From NCBI GenBank assembly GCA_019931185.1, contig JAINDK010000025.1:1-64000 (forward strand): DNA of 64,000 nucleotides. The letters run 5' to 3'. The notes under the pieces are model-generated. The model worked only from the letters and a program-made list of their open reading frames with translations. It searched no databases and was not told the DNA's origin. This document shows positions 43,441-51,682 of the stretch, one piece after another. The DNA is from Bryobacter sp. CoA8 C33 (GTDB taxonomy: Bacteria > Acidobacteriota > Terriglobia > Bryobacterales > Bryobacteraceae). Positions within the stretch are counted from its first letter, which is position 1. Every line of letters begins with the position of its first letter. Made by a program: the position numbers and the translations under genes.

Positions 43441-44560
43441 TATTCCAGAACCGGTGCATCTCCTCGGGCGCCGGCGTCTTCACCGGCCTCACCAGCCGGA
43501 ATCCCAGCCCCAGCGCATCCGTGTGATACCAGATCGACTTCGGCAGGTTCGGGTCCTGCTGCTTCCACGACGGATCCGATGCAAACCGCGCCGTGCACGT
43601 CACTCGCCCCGCCTTGTCCTGCCAGGACCCTCCCCGCGCCGTATGCGGATAGGGCGTCTTCGACGGATACCACGCCTGCGGATTCCGGTAGGCCTCCTTC
43701 TGATACTGATCCGTCGTCCACTCCATTACGTTGCCCAGCATGTCGTACAACCCAAATCCGTTCGCCGCCTTCTTCCCCACCAACTCATACTGCTGCTTGC
43801 CGTATATCGCCACCTCATCCAATTTCTCTGGCGGCCCTGCGTTCGCCTTGCACGCATACTCCCACTCCGCCTCCGTCGGCAAACGGTAAAAGTGCCCCGT
43901 CTTCGCGCTCAACCACTGCGCATATTTGTTTGCCGCGTGATGCGTCATCGAGATCGCCGGATATCCCTCTATCCCCATGCCGAATGACATCTCCACATAA
44001 GGCTTCGTCGGTCGCGATACCGCGTCCACCGCGATATTGGCCCCCGCTTCTTCCCCGGAGATCTGCGCGAACATAAACAGCCGGTACTCGTTCCAGGTCA
44101 CCTCCCGCGCTGCCATCCAAAACGGCTCCACTTCACGCTCATGCTCCGGTCCCTCATCGGCCACCGCGTTGTTGCCCATCTTGAATGTGCCGCCCGGCAC
44201 CGCTACCATCTCGTAGTTCACGTCCGAGCCCGGTATCCTCTGCTTGTAGTTCCGGAACGCATCCTTCGCCGAGGCCTTCACGATCTGCCCGTGCAGATTC
44301 CGCGTCAAACTCAAGTCATCCTCGAGCCCCTTCTTTACTTCTGGATACTCCAGCCCCTCCGCCACCCATTTTCCGATCGTGGCTTTGTCCCGGGCGTTCA
44401 ACCCGGGGCCGCCCGGCGGCATGATCGCCAGGCTCCCCACGATCTTGTCTTTCTTCCGCAGGTAAAACGCGCGGTCATGACACGCGTTGCACTGCTTGTC
44501 CAAAATGGGCTTTACTTCCGTCTGGAAGTCCACCGCGAACAAAGCCAGCAGCAGGATCAT
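43418..44560 (-). CDS. Exported haem-motif plus SUMF1 (formylglycine-generating-enzyme-type) protein
   Basis: The 380-residue product has a short signal peptide, then a cytochrome-c-like segment with CNACH (residues 25-29), FQTEVKPILDKQC preceding it and MPPGG downstream as a possible Met ligand. From about residue 118 on a SUMF1/FGE domain follows: YEMVAVPGGTFKMGN, RLPTEAEWEYA, GNVMEWTTDQY, RGGSW and LGFRLVR. Planctomycetes and Acidobacteriota are known to join this planctomycete-type cytochrome motif to other domains. The FGE active-site cysteine pair is not obvious. Its start overlaps the stop of the Gfo/Idh gene by 4 bp. Confidence 0.82.
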   Translation of the reverse strand: MILLLALFAVDFQTEVKPILDKQCNACHDRAFYLRKKDKIVGSLAIMPPGGPGLNARDKATIGKWVAEGLEYPEVKKGLEDDLSLTRNLHGQIVKASAKDAFRNYKQRIPGSDVNYEMVAVPGGTFKMGNNAVADEGPEHEREVEPFWMAAREVTWNEYRLFMFAQISGEEAGANIAVDAVSRPTKPYVEMSFGMGIEGYPAISMTHHAANKYAQWLSAKTGHFYRLPTEAEWEYACKANAGPPEKLDEVAIYGKQQYELVGKKAANGFGLYDMLGNVMEWTTDQYQKEAYRNPQAWYPSKTPYPHTARGGSWQDKAGRVTCTARFASDPSWKQQDPNLPKSIWYHTDALGLGFRLVRPVKTPAPEEMHRFWNNGVAEDQ

Positions 44561-45828
44561 ACGAACTTCGTGATGCCCGGCTTGGCCGTCGGCACTTCCG
44601 GCAGGCTCCCCTTCGGATCAAATGGATCCGGGAACGTCGACAGACTCGAATTCTGGATCTGCTCCCACGTCAGTTGAGCTCCCGTGTACGCCGCCTGCCT
44701 CCCGTGGATGGCCAGCAGCGTCGACGACACCATCCGGTCGCCCTTGTTCACCACTTCGCCCTTGCGGATCGCCGAGAACAGAATGTCGTGCTCATACTGA
44801 TACCCGTCGTTCTTCGTCCCTTCAAACTGCCACAGGATCTTGCCCTTGTGGTCTTCGACGATCGGCAGCGGCCCGCGCCCAATCGTTACCCGTCCCTGCG
44901 TACCCAGAATGTAATCCGCGTTCTCGTTGTAGATGCCAGGAATCTGCCGGTGCGCAATAAACGCCCGCGCCCCGTTCGGATAAAGATAGTTCACTTCGAT
45001 GTGATCGAAAATGTTCCCCCCTTCCTGCGGAATCTGCCTTCCGCCGTGCGCCACGCACGACACCGGTGGCTGATCTTTAAAGCACCACGCCACCTTATCC
45101 ACCGAGTGCACTGCCTGCTCCACATAGCCGTCTCCGCACGTCCACACGAAGTTGTACCAGTTCTTCGTCTGCCATTCCACGTCGCTCATCCCCGCCGGCC
45201 GCGTTGATGCCGCCGGCATCGGCTTCACCGGCCCCGTGTAGTAGGTCGCGTAATAGGAAAGCACATCTCCGATAATCCCGTTGTGGATCTGCTCAAAGGT
45301 CTGCACGATATGGTTCGCATACCGCCACATAAACCCGTCCACGATGCACTTGTTCTTCTCCCGCGCCATCTTCACGCTCTCGATCACGCTCCGGATCCCC
45401 GCCGGGCAAACCGCCATCGGCTTCTCCGTGAACACGTGCTTGCCCTTCTCAACCGCATAGCGCAGTTGTACGGGGCGGAACCCCGGCGGCGTCGCCAGCA
45501 GCACCACATCGATATCGGAATCAATCACCTGACGGTACGCTTCGAAACCCAGATACTTGTTCCCGTCCGCCACCTTCACCTTGCCCCCGTTGATCCGCGC
45601 CAGCCGCCCCAGCGAACTGTTGATCTGGTCCAGGCTCACATCGGCCACCGCCGTCAATTCGGAATAATCATCCGCCTTCAGCGCTTGCGAGGCCGCTCCC
45701 GTTCCCCGTCCCCCCGCTCCCACCAGCCCCACTTTAATGGCATTCGTCACCGTCTGGGCCCGGATAATGGCTGGCGCCGCAATCACGCTGGCTGCCTTCA
45801 AAAAATCGCGTCGTGGTGTCTCTGACAT
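44557..45828 (-). CDS. Tat-exported Gfo/Idh/MocA oxidoreductase
   Basis: The 423-residue enzyme has a textbook twin-arginine leader PRRDFLKAASVIAAPAIIRA followed by the dinucleotide loop VGLVGAGGRGTGAA. EKPMAV near residue 140 is the catalytic-lysine EKP motif of the family, and the C-terminal sheet domain has DHIEVNYLYPNGARAFI. Tat export with bound cofactor suits a periplasmic sugar or cyclitol oxidoreductase. It begins a three-gene - strand unit with the haem-SUMF1 and ApbE genes. The GAGGT ribosome-binding site lies just upstream. The 35-bp gap to the divergent AlgX-like gene must hold both promoters. Confidence 0.9.
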   Translation of the reverse strand: MSETPRRDFLKAASVIAAPAIIRAQTVTNAIKVGLVGAGGRGTGAASQALKADDYSELTAVADVSLDQINSSLGRLARINGGKVKVADGNKYLGFEAYRQVIDSDIDVVLLATPPGFRPVQLRYAVEKGKHVFTEKPMAVCPAGIRSVIESVKMAREKNKCIVDGFMWRYANHIVQTFEQIHNGIIGDVLSYYATYYTGPVKPMPAASTRPAGMSDVEWQTKNWYNFVWTCGDGYVEQAVHSVDKVAWCFKDQPPVSCVAHGGRQIPQEGGNIFDHIEVNYLYPNGARAFIAHRQIPGIYNENADYILGTQGRVTIGRGPLPIVEDHKGKILWQFEGTKNDGYQYEHDILFSAIRKGEVVNKGDRMVSSTLLAIHGRQAAYTGAQLTWEQIQNSSLSTFPDPFDPKGSLPEVPTAKPGITKFV

Positions 45829-45863
45829 AAACCTCGATCTTACCTCACTACAATGAAAAGACC

Positions 45864-46931
45864 GTGCACTCTCTGGCCAAGGTTACCCTCGGATTCGCCC
45901 TCTTTTTCGCCGCCGACGCCGCCTTGTTCCGCTCCGGTCTCTACAACCCATGGCTCGAACCCAATTCAAGCGCCGGCATGCTCCAACTCACCCTCGCCCG
46001 CGCCCTCAAACACCAGGCCGAATGGCCCGAACCCCTCGTACTCACCCTCGGCGATTCCCGCATGAATTACTCCGCCAAGCTCACCAACGCGTACGCTGCC
46101 TCCCGTGGCTACCCCTTCCGCTTCTCCCATGGCGGTGTCGCCGGCACCAACCCCCGCGTCTGGCACTATATCCTCCGCGAACTCGACCCCTCCGCCCGCC
46201 GCTACAAAGCCATCGTCTTCCCCCTCGATAGCTTCGACGACGAAGACACCTTTATCGATTACAGCGACTACCCCCTCGACGTCAACTACCTCGCCCTCCT
46301 GCTCCGCTGGTCCGATCTCCCCTCCTATCCCCTCACCTACACCACCCCCAAATACGCCCGTGAAGCCTGGAAGGCTTGCCTCCTCAAAGGCGCCTCCCTC
46401 CAGCAGGACATCCTCGCCTTCCTCACCAATCCCGCTCTCCGCATCGAACAGGCCCGCGTCACTCGCGATTGGTGGCCCTCCGGCTCCTACGACTACCTCG
46501 AGGAAGAAAAATCCGTCGCCGGCCTCTCCGTCGATTGGAACACTGGCCAGGTCACCGTACCCCCGGGCATGGACCGCCAGGTCCTCGAAACTGTCATCCT
46601 TCGTCCCAACGCCCCCCAAACCGGCCGCTACGGGCAATACCGCCGCCGCTGGTTCGGTGAAATTCTCGCCCGCTACAAAAATTCCCCCACCCGTATCGTC
46701 TTCGTCATGCTCCCCCGCGGGCCCATCCTCCGCCCCCCCATCACGACTCTCAGTTCCTCCATCCGCGAATTCGCCCGCCACCCCAACGTCACCCTCGGCG
46801 ACGAACGCCGCTACCAATCCCTCGAAAAGCCCGAATTCTTCCGCGATGCCCTCCACATGAACCGTGCCGGCTCCACCCGCTACGGCCATCTCTTCACCGA
46901 CGAAATCGCACAGGTGCTCGGTGCTCTTTAA
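45864..46931 (+). CDS. AlgX/AlgJ-like SGNH-fold membrane protein
   Basis: The 355-residue protein has an N-terminal membrane anchor and an SGNH-hydrolase-like domain: LTLGDSRMN near residue 60 supplies the Ser and ALHMNRAGSTRYG near the C terminus the Asp-x-x-His region. Such proteins transfer acetyl groups to exopolysaccharide after an MBOAT partner moves them across the membrane. The partner is the next gene, which overlaps it by 11 bp. A GTG start at 45864 is used; TACAAT at 45849-45854 could be a -10 box, which would leave a very short leader. The polysaccharide target is unknown. Confidence 0.75.
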   Translation: MHSLAKVTLGFALFFAADAALFRSGLYNPWLEPNSSAGMLQLTLARALKHQAEWPEPLVLTLGDSRMNYSAKLTNAYAASRGYPFRFSHGGVAGTNPRVWHYILRELDPSARRYKAIVFPLDSFDDEDTFIDYSDYPLDVNYLALLLRWSDLPSYPLTYTTPKYAREAWKACLLKGASLQQDILAFLTNPALRIEQARVTRDWWPSGSYDYLEEEKSVAGLSVDWNTGQVTVPPGMDRQVLETVILRPNAPQTGRYGQYRRRWFGEILARYKNSPTRIVFVMLPRGPILRPPITTLSSSIREFARHPNVTLGDERRYQSLEKPEFFRDALHMNRAGSTRYGHLFTDEIAQVLGAL

Positions 46932-48270
46932 CACTCTCCATTTCCTCGGCTTCCTCCTCACCGTCCTCGCCGTCTTCTACGCTCTCCCTCTTTCCCTCCG
47001 CCGCTTCTGGCTCCTCGCCGCCAGCTACTACTTCTACGCCTCCTGGAACCTCAAATTCCTCGCCCTGCTCATATCCGTCACCCTCGTCGACTTCGCCGCC
47101 GGCCTCCTCATCGCCCGCGCCTCCGCTCCCTCCCGCCGTCTCTGGCTCATCGCCAGCATCGCCGTCAATCTCAGCGTTCTCGTTTTCTTCAAGTACTTCC
47201 ACTTCCTCACCGAATCCCTCCTCGGCCGCCGCTTCCCACTTGAAATCATCCTCCCCATCGGCATCAGCTTCCATATCTTTCAAAGCCTCTCCTACGTCAT
47301 CGACGTTTACCGCCGCCAGCAAGCTCCCATCCGCAATCCCCTCGATTACGCCCTCTTTCTCGCCTTCTTCCCCCAACTCGTCGCCGGCCCCATCGTCCGC
47401 GCTCACAACTTCTTCGCCGACCTCAACCCCTGGCGCAAACCCACCCCCGAAGACCTCTCCCGCGGCGTCTTCCTCCTCGCCCTCGGCCTCACCAAAAAAA
47501 TGGCCTTCGCCGATAATTTCGCCCGCCTCAGCGACTCCTACTTCGGCGCCCTCTCCGCCCACCCCGGCGTCCTCGACGCCTGGTCCGGCGCCCTTGCCTT
47601 CTCCCTCCAAATCTTCTTCGACTTCTCCGGCTACACCGACATGGCCATCGGCATGGCCAAACTCCTCGGCTTCCACTTCCCCATCAACTTCCGCCGCCCC
47701 TACCTCGCCGGCTCCCTCACCGAATTCTGGCGCCGCTGGCATATCTCTCTTTCCTCCTGGCTCCGTGACTACCTCTACATTCCCCTCGGCGGCAATCGCC
47801 ACGGCCGCGCCCGCACCTACCTCAATCTCATGCTCACCATGCTCCTCGGCGGCCTCTGGCACGGCGCCAGCTTCAACTTCATCCTCTGGGGCGGCTGGCA
47901 TGGCCTCCTGCTCGCCTTCGAACGCGCTACCTCCCTCGACGCCCCTCGCTGGTACCGCATCCCCCTTACTTTCCTCCTCGTACTCCATGGCTGGGTCCTC
48001 TTCCGCGCCCCCTCCCTCCCGGACGCTTTCTTCGTTCTCGAACACCTTTGGCGCGGGCCCCTCGGCGCTTGGCTCTTCACTCCCTGGCAAACTGGCCTCG
48101 CCCTCCTCGCTGCCCTCCTAGCCTGGGCCGAAGAGCGCTTCGGCCTCGAAGACCGCCTCGTCGCCGCCCCTGCCCTCCCTTACGCCCTCAGCCTCGCTAT
48201 CATGCTACTGATTTGCGAGATCTTTGCCGTCACCGACGTTGAGATCCCTTTCGTCTACTTCCAGTTCTGA
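46921..48270 (+). CDS. MBOAT family O-acyltransferase, AlgI-like
   Basis: The 449-residue membrane protein has about ten hydrophobic helices and the AlgI-type motifs: PIGISFHIFQSLSYVIDVYR, FFPQLVAGPIVRA, FFDFSGYTDMAIG, FWRRWHISLSSWLRDYLYIPLGGNR and the catalytic His in LGGLWHGASFNFILWGGWHG. AlgI proteins pass acetyl groups from the cytoplasm to periplasmic acetyltransferases. It starts with GTG inside the end of the AlgX-like gene, implying coupled translation. No alginate synthesis genes are here, so the acceptor is probably another polysaccharide. Confidence 0.92.
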   Translation: MLFNTLHFLGFLLTVLAVFYALPLSLRRFWLLAASYYFYASWNLKFLALLISVTLVDFAAGLLIARASAPSRRLWLIASIAVNLSVLVFFKYFHFLTESLLGRRFPLEIILPIGISFHIFQSLSYVIDVYRRQQAPIRNPLDYALFLAFFPQLVAGPIVRAHNFFADLNPWRKPTPEDLSRGVFLLALGLTKKMAFADNFARLSDSYFGALSAHPGVLDAWSGALAFSLQIFFDFSGYTDMAIGMAKLLGFHFPINFRRPYLAGSLTEFWRRWHISLSSWLRDYLYIPLGGNRHGRARTYLNLMLTMLLGGLWHGASFNFILWGGWHGLLLAFERATSLDAPRWYRIPLTFLLVLHGWVLFRAPSLPDAFFVLEHLWRGPLGAWLFTPWQTGLALLAALLAWAEERFGLEDRLVAAPALPYALSLAIMLLICEIFAVTDVEIPFVYFQF

Positions 48271-48286
48271 ACAGGAGCCCCCCACC

Positions 48287-49162
48287 ATGACCACTCGCCG
48301 CAATACCCTGGCTGCTCTCGCCGCCCTTCCTCTCGCCGCCAAACCCTTCACCCGCCCCATCGGCCTCAATCTCTACACCGTCCGCACTCCCCTCGCCTCT
48401 CAACCCGCCGCCACCTACAAAGGCATCAAGGCCGCCGGTGTCGAATTGCTCGAAGTCCGCTCCGTTCAACTCCTCCAGCACGCCGCCATGATCGCCGACG
48501 CCGGCCTCAAGCCCGTCCACCTCTTTATCGATTCCGCTATCATCACCGGCGCCTGGGACGAATGGGACGCCTTCATGCGCGCCCGCGGCGGCCCCGCTTC
48601 TTCGGGTCGCCCCTCCCTCGAATCCATGATCGAGCTCGCCCAAAAGCACCGCATCCAGCGCATCGGCACCAGCATGCTCCTCCCCAAGGAGCGCGAGGCC
48701 CCCTTCGAGGCCTACAATCGCGCCGCCGAACTCTGCGCCAAGGGCGGCGTCGAACTCTACTACCACAACCACGCCTTCGAATTCGCCGGCGCCAAAGGCG
48801 CCCGCTTCATCGACAAGCTCCACTCCCAGCTCGATAAGCGCATCCGCCTCGAACTCGATGTCTTCTGGGCCGCCATCACCGGCACTTCCCCCGTCGACAT
48901 CCTCTCCCAGTGGAAAGGCCGCGTCAAAAGCCTCCACCTCAAGGATCTGGCTCCGAATACACCCCCTCCCACCTCCGAGGCTGCCGTCAAACCCGATATG
49001 TTCCGCGAAATCGGCGCCGGCACTCTCGACTTCAAAGCCATCCTCAACGCCGCCGCCAAGGCCGGCGTCGAACATTACCTCATCGAGCTCGATTACTCCC
49101 CCGGCGACCCCCTTGTCTCCGTCGCCAACTGCGTCAAGGCTCTCAGAGCTCTTTCTCTCTAG
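48287..49162 (+). CDS. Exported sugar phosphate isomerase/epimerase family protein
   Basis: The 291-residue TIM barrel has a short twin-arginine leader (MTTRRNTLAALAALPLAAKP). Metal and substrate residues appear as YHNHAFEF, LELDVFW, SLHLKDL and LIELDYS, the typical xylose-isomerase-like set. AGGAG precedes the ATG at 48287. It lies 16 bp after the MBOAT gene and may be on its transcript, but the family is also common next to Gfo/Idh oxidoreductases like the one on the other side of the acetylation pair. It overlaps the convergent small membrane gene by 20 bp. Substrate unknown. Confidence 0.85.
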   Translation: MTTRRNTLAALAALPLAAKPFTRPIGLNLYTVRTPLASQPAATYKGIKAAGVELLEVRSVQLLQHAAMIADAGLKPVHLFIDSAIITGAWDEWDAFMRARGGPASSGRPSLESMIELAQKHRIQRIGTSMLLPKEREAPFEAYNRAAELCAKGGVELYYHNHAFEFAGAKGARFIDKLHSQLDKRIRLELDVFWAAITGTSPVDILSQWKGRVKSLHLKDLAPNTPPPTSEAAVKPDMFREIGAGTLDFKAILNAAAKAGVEHYLIELDYSPGDPLVSVANCVKALRALSL

Positions 49163-49307
49163 CCACCCGCAGGATCCATACCGACAGGATCATCATGATC
49201 TGTGCCAACACTAGGCTTGGCTTTACCAGCCCCGCCTTTACAAAGTACAAATCACTCACCAGGATCCCTCCCAGCACCACGATCTTGACGATGGCTCCGC
49301 TTGACAT
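49143..49307 (-). CDS. Small two-helix membrane protein, 54 residues
   Basis: Translating the - strand from the ATG at 49307 to TGA at 49143 gives 54 residues with two hydrophobic segments, AIVKIVVLGGILVSDLYFV and PSLVLAQIMMILSVWILRVA, joined by a short loop with basic residues, and a charged tail. AGGA lies 7-10 nt upstream of the start. It is convergent with, and overlaps by 20 bp, the isomerase gene. It follows the thioredoxin-like gene by 146 bp, which contain the 21-bp hairpin 49321-49341 and little else. The unbroken frame and two well-spaced helices favour a real gene, but only expression data could prove it. Confidence 0.55.
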   Translation of the reverse strand: MSSGAIVKIVVLGGILVSDLYFVKAGLVKPSLVLAQIMMILSVWILRVAREKEL

Positions 49308-49453
49308 GTCCCGATCCTAATCGCCCGGCCCGCTCGGGCGAAAGATCGACAGGTACTATTCCGGTTGAGTAACTCGTTTTCTGTCACTACCCATCGGCTG
49401 CCCCAATTCTTTTCTCGTACTGGTCCTCCCGCCGGGAGTCAATTGCGGCTTCT

Positions 49454-49819
49454 TCAGCCCGGCTTGAACCGCGGCACGATCTCTTCCGCGCCAAACTCCA
49501 ACCCCAAGTCCTCAAACGCTTCCCTGTCAAACCCATCCACCCGCATCTTCACCTTCCCCTCTCCATCCAATACAAACAGCGTCGGCACATTTGTGATCCT
49601 GTACTCGTTGCTCAACGGATAGCCGTCCTCCGCTCCCTCCCTCACCCACTCCACCTTCACCCCGTAATCCCGCGCGAATTTCTCCGTGTCCTCCTCGCTA
49701 TCCTGCGAAACACCCAACACCTTCACCCCCAACCGGTGCAGATACGGCAGCGTCAGCTTACACGTCGGACAGGTTACCCGAAAAAACACAATCGCTGTGT
49801 CCGGCTCCAGCCGTCGCAC
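49454..49819 (-). CDS. Thioredoxin-like TlpA/ResA-type protein without leader
   Basis: This 121-residue protein starts at GTG with the thioredoxin fold: CPTC active site (Cys17, Cys20), the LGVSQDSEEDTEKFARDYGV segment typical of AhpC/TSA-TlpA relatives, and cis-Pro NVPTLFVLDGEG. No signal peptide or membrane helix is present, so it is cytoplasmic or part of a larger complex. The first base of the GTG overlaps the TAG stop of the STAS gene. A thiol-redox protein coupled to a regulatory operon suggests redox input, but this is inference. Confidence 0.85.
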   Translation of the reverse strand: MRRLEPDTAIVFFRVTCPTCKLTLPYLHRLGVKVLGVSQDSEEDTEKFARDYGVKVEWVREGAEDGYPLSNEYRITNVPTLFVLDGEGKVKMRVDGFDREAFEDLGLEFGAEEIVPRFKPG

Positions 49820-50226
49820 TAACCCTGCTCCTTCGCCTTTCTCTGCGCCTGTACAAAACTCAGAATGTCGAATTTGTTGATCTCCCGCCCCGGAAAGAAA
49901 CTGTTCACTGCATCCTGCTCATCCTTGAACACTTGAAACACTGTCGCCAGCTTCGTCAAGACCATCAATTCCATGTCCCGCTCCGACGGGCTCAATATAC
50001 GCAATCCACCCCCCGCCCGCTCGAGCGTCGAAAAACAGTTCACCAGCATCCCCAGCCCGCTCGAATCAATGTAGTCCACCCCTTCCAGGTTCACCACCAC
50101 CCGCGGATGCAACTCCAGATTTACGGTCGCGTGCGCCTTCAATAGCTGGCACGGCTCGCCCGCCGTCAGCGACCCCTTGAGGTCAAGGATTCGTATGCCT
50201 TCCCGCTGTCTCTCTTTGATTTCCAT
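49819..50226 (-). CDS. STAS-domain protein, anti-sigma factor antagonist-like
   Basis: The 135-residue product is a single STAS domain: ILDLKGSLTAGE, VVVNLEGVDYIDSSGLGMLV with the phosphorylatable DSSG at 54-57, and GGGLRILSPSERDMELM. Such proteins are switched by phosphorylation and bind anti-sigma kinases of the RsbW/SpoIIAB type. A C-terminal extension after residue 110, FFPGREINKFDILSFVQAQRK, is not part of the minimal domain. It overlaps the histidine kinase gene by 44 bp. No RsbW-type kinase or matching sigma gene is nearby. Confidence 0.9.
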   Translation of the reverse strand: MEIKERQREGIRILDLKGSLTAGEPCQLLKAHATVNLELHPRVVVNLEGVDYIDSSGLGMLVNCFSTLERAGGGLRILSPSERDMELMVLTKLATVFQVFKDEQDAVNSFFPGREINKFDILSFVQAQRKAKEQG

Positions 50227-51676
50227 ACTCTCTCGGCGTTGTTGCCTCCGTCGAGGGTAGCGGAAACACCACCTCGAATGCCGTGCCCCGTCCCACCTCG
50301 CTCTTTACTTGTATCTCACCCTGGTGCGCCTTCACGATCCAGGCCACAAAACTCAATCCCAGCCCCAGCCCTCGCTGCGCCGCGGCCGGCTTACCCGGGA
50401 CCCGGTAGAATCGGTCGAACAGATGCGGCAGATGCTCGGCCGGGATTCCTTCTCCATTGTCGCGAATTTCCAGCAGAATTTTCGCCGGTTCGATTTGCTG
50501 CGCCACCAGCACTTCCACATACCCCCCTTCGCGCGTGTACTTTATGCCGTTGTCAATCAGGTTGTACAGCAACCGCTCAATCTGGATGCGGTCGCCCTCA
50601 ATGATCGAAGTCCGCGGCAAAGTCATCCGCAACTCCACTCCCCGGTCTACCGCCGCAATCTCCAACTCCCCCACTACCTCGCGCACCAGCGCCGCCAGAT
50701 CCAGCGGCTGCACCTGCAACTCCAGTTGCCCCCCCTCCGCCTTCGCCAGATTCAACAACGCCCTCACGAGTTGCGACAACCGGTCTATATCCACCAGCGC
50801 CGCCTCGATCGCTTCCCGTAGCTCCCCCTCCCCCTTTGCCGTCATCATCGCTACTTCCAGTTGTCCCCGCACCACCGTGATCGGTGTCCGCAATTCGTGC
50901 GAAACATCCGTTGAAAACTGCCGGATCTGCTGAAAGCTCTTCTCCAGCCTTTCCACCATCCGGTTGTAGCTCTCGATCATGTGGTCCAACTCGTCCCGCG
51001 AGCCTCGTGGCGGAACCCGCAGCGACAGATTCGATCCAGTCACCTGCGCCATCTGCCCCGCCACTTCCTTCAGCGGTTCAATCGCCCGCCGCGCCAGCAT
51101 CCATCCCAGAAATGCCGCCGTCAGCGTCACCAGCGGCAATGCTCCGAAATACGCGTTGCTGAACTCATTGATCACCTGCAGACTCGGCGTGAAGTTCCGC
51201 CCTAGCGCCACGAAAAATCGCCCCCCCGGCTCACTCAACGTCCCCTGCCTCACCAGGAATACCTGATCCCGCCCGTTCTTCTGAAATGCGTAACTCGGTT
51301 TGCTTTCCCCTAGCACCCGCGCGATTACCGCCGGTGATTGAAACCCCATCTCGCGATACACCTCCGAGCTTTCCACCACTTCGCCCTTTTCATCCGCGAT
51401 CATGTATATCAACCTTAACCGCTCGACAATCGCCGCTTCTTCCTTGTCGTTCGGATCATAAACCCATTGCGGTTTACCGTTCCCGTCCAGCCGCAAGAAA
51501 CCCTTACAAGCCGCCCACTCCTCATCGAGCAGACCCTGCACCGTCGTCTCGATCACTCCCCGCAACATCCCCCGCAGCACAAACCCGAAACCCGCCAGCA
51601 GGATCGCGAAAAACAACGTGTAGCTCAGCGCCAACCGGAACCGCAGTCCCTTGAAGATATGGCCGCTGAACTTCAT
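50183..51676 (-). CDS. Two-component sensor histidine kinase with HAMP domain
   Basis: The 497-residue kinase has two membrane helices (about 13-35 and 177-195) around a 140-residue periplasmic sensor, a HAMP domain (RRAIEPLKEVAGQMAQVTGSNLSLRV), the H-box FSTDVSHELRTPITVVRG with His260, the N-box LLYNLIDNGIKYT and G boxes RDNGEGIP and GLGLGLSF. The layout is that of CusS/heavy-metal-type sensors. It pairs with the response regulator gene 6 bp upstream. The end overlaps the STAS gene, tying that protein to the system. Confidence 0.95.
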   Translation of the reverse strand: MKFSGHIFKGLRFRLALSYTLFFAILLAGFGFVLRGMLRGVIETTVQGLLDEEWAACKGFLRLDGNGKPQWVYDPNDKEEAAIVERLRLIYMIADEKGEVVESSEVYREMGFQSPAVIARVLGESKPSYAFQKNGRDQVFLVRQGTLSEPGGRFFVALGRNFTPSLQVINEFSNAYFGALPLVTLTAAFLGWMLARRAIEPLKEVAGQMAQVTGSNLSLRVPPRGSRDELDHMIESYNRMVERLEKSFQQIRQFSTDVSHELRTPITVVRGQLEVAMMTAKGEGELREAIEAALVDIDRLSQLVRALLNLAKAEGGQLELQVQPLDLAALVREVVGELEIAAVDRGVELRMTLPRTSIIEGDRIQIERLLYNLIDNGIKYTREGGYVEVLVAQQIEPAKILLEIRDNGEGIPAEHLPHLFDRFYRVPGKPAAAQRGLGLGLSFVAWIVKAHQGEIQVKSEVGRGTAFEVVFPLPSTEATTPREYGNQRETAGRHTNP

Positions 51677-51682
51677 GCGTCT

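Noticed and set aside
49321-49341. Hairpin TCGCCCG/CGGGCGA as a terminator
   Set aside because: It has no T tract on either strand; it may be a 5' leader structure of the small membrane gene.
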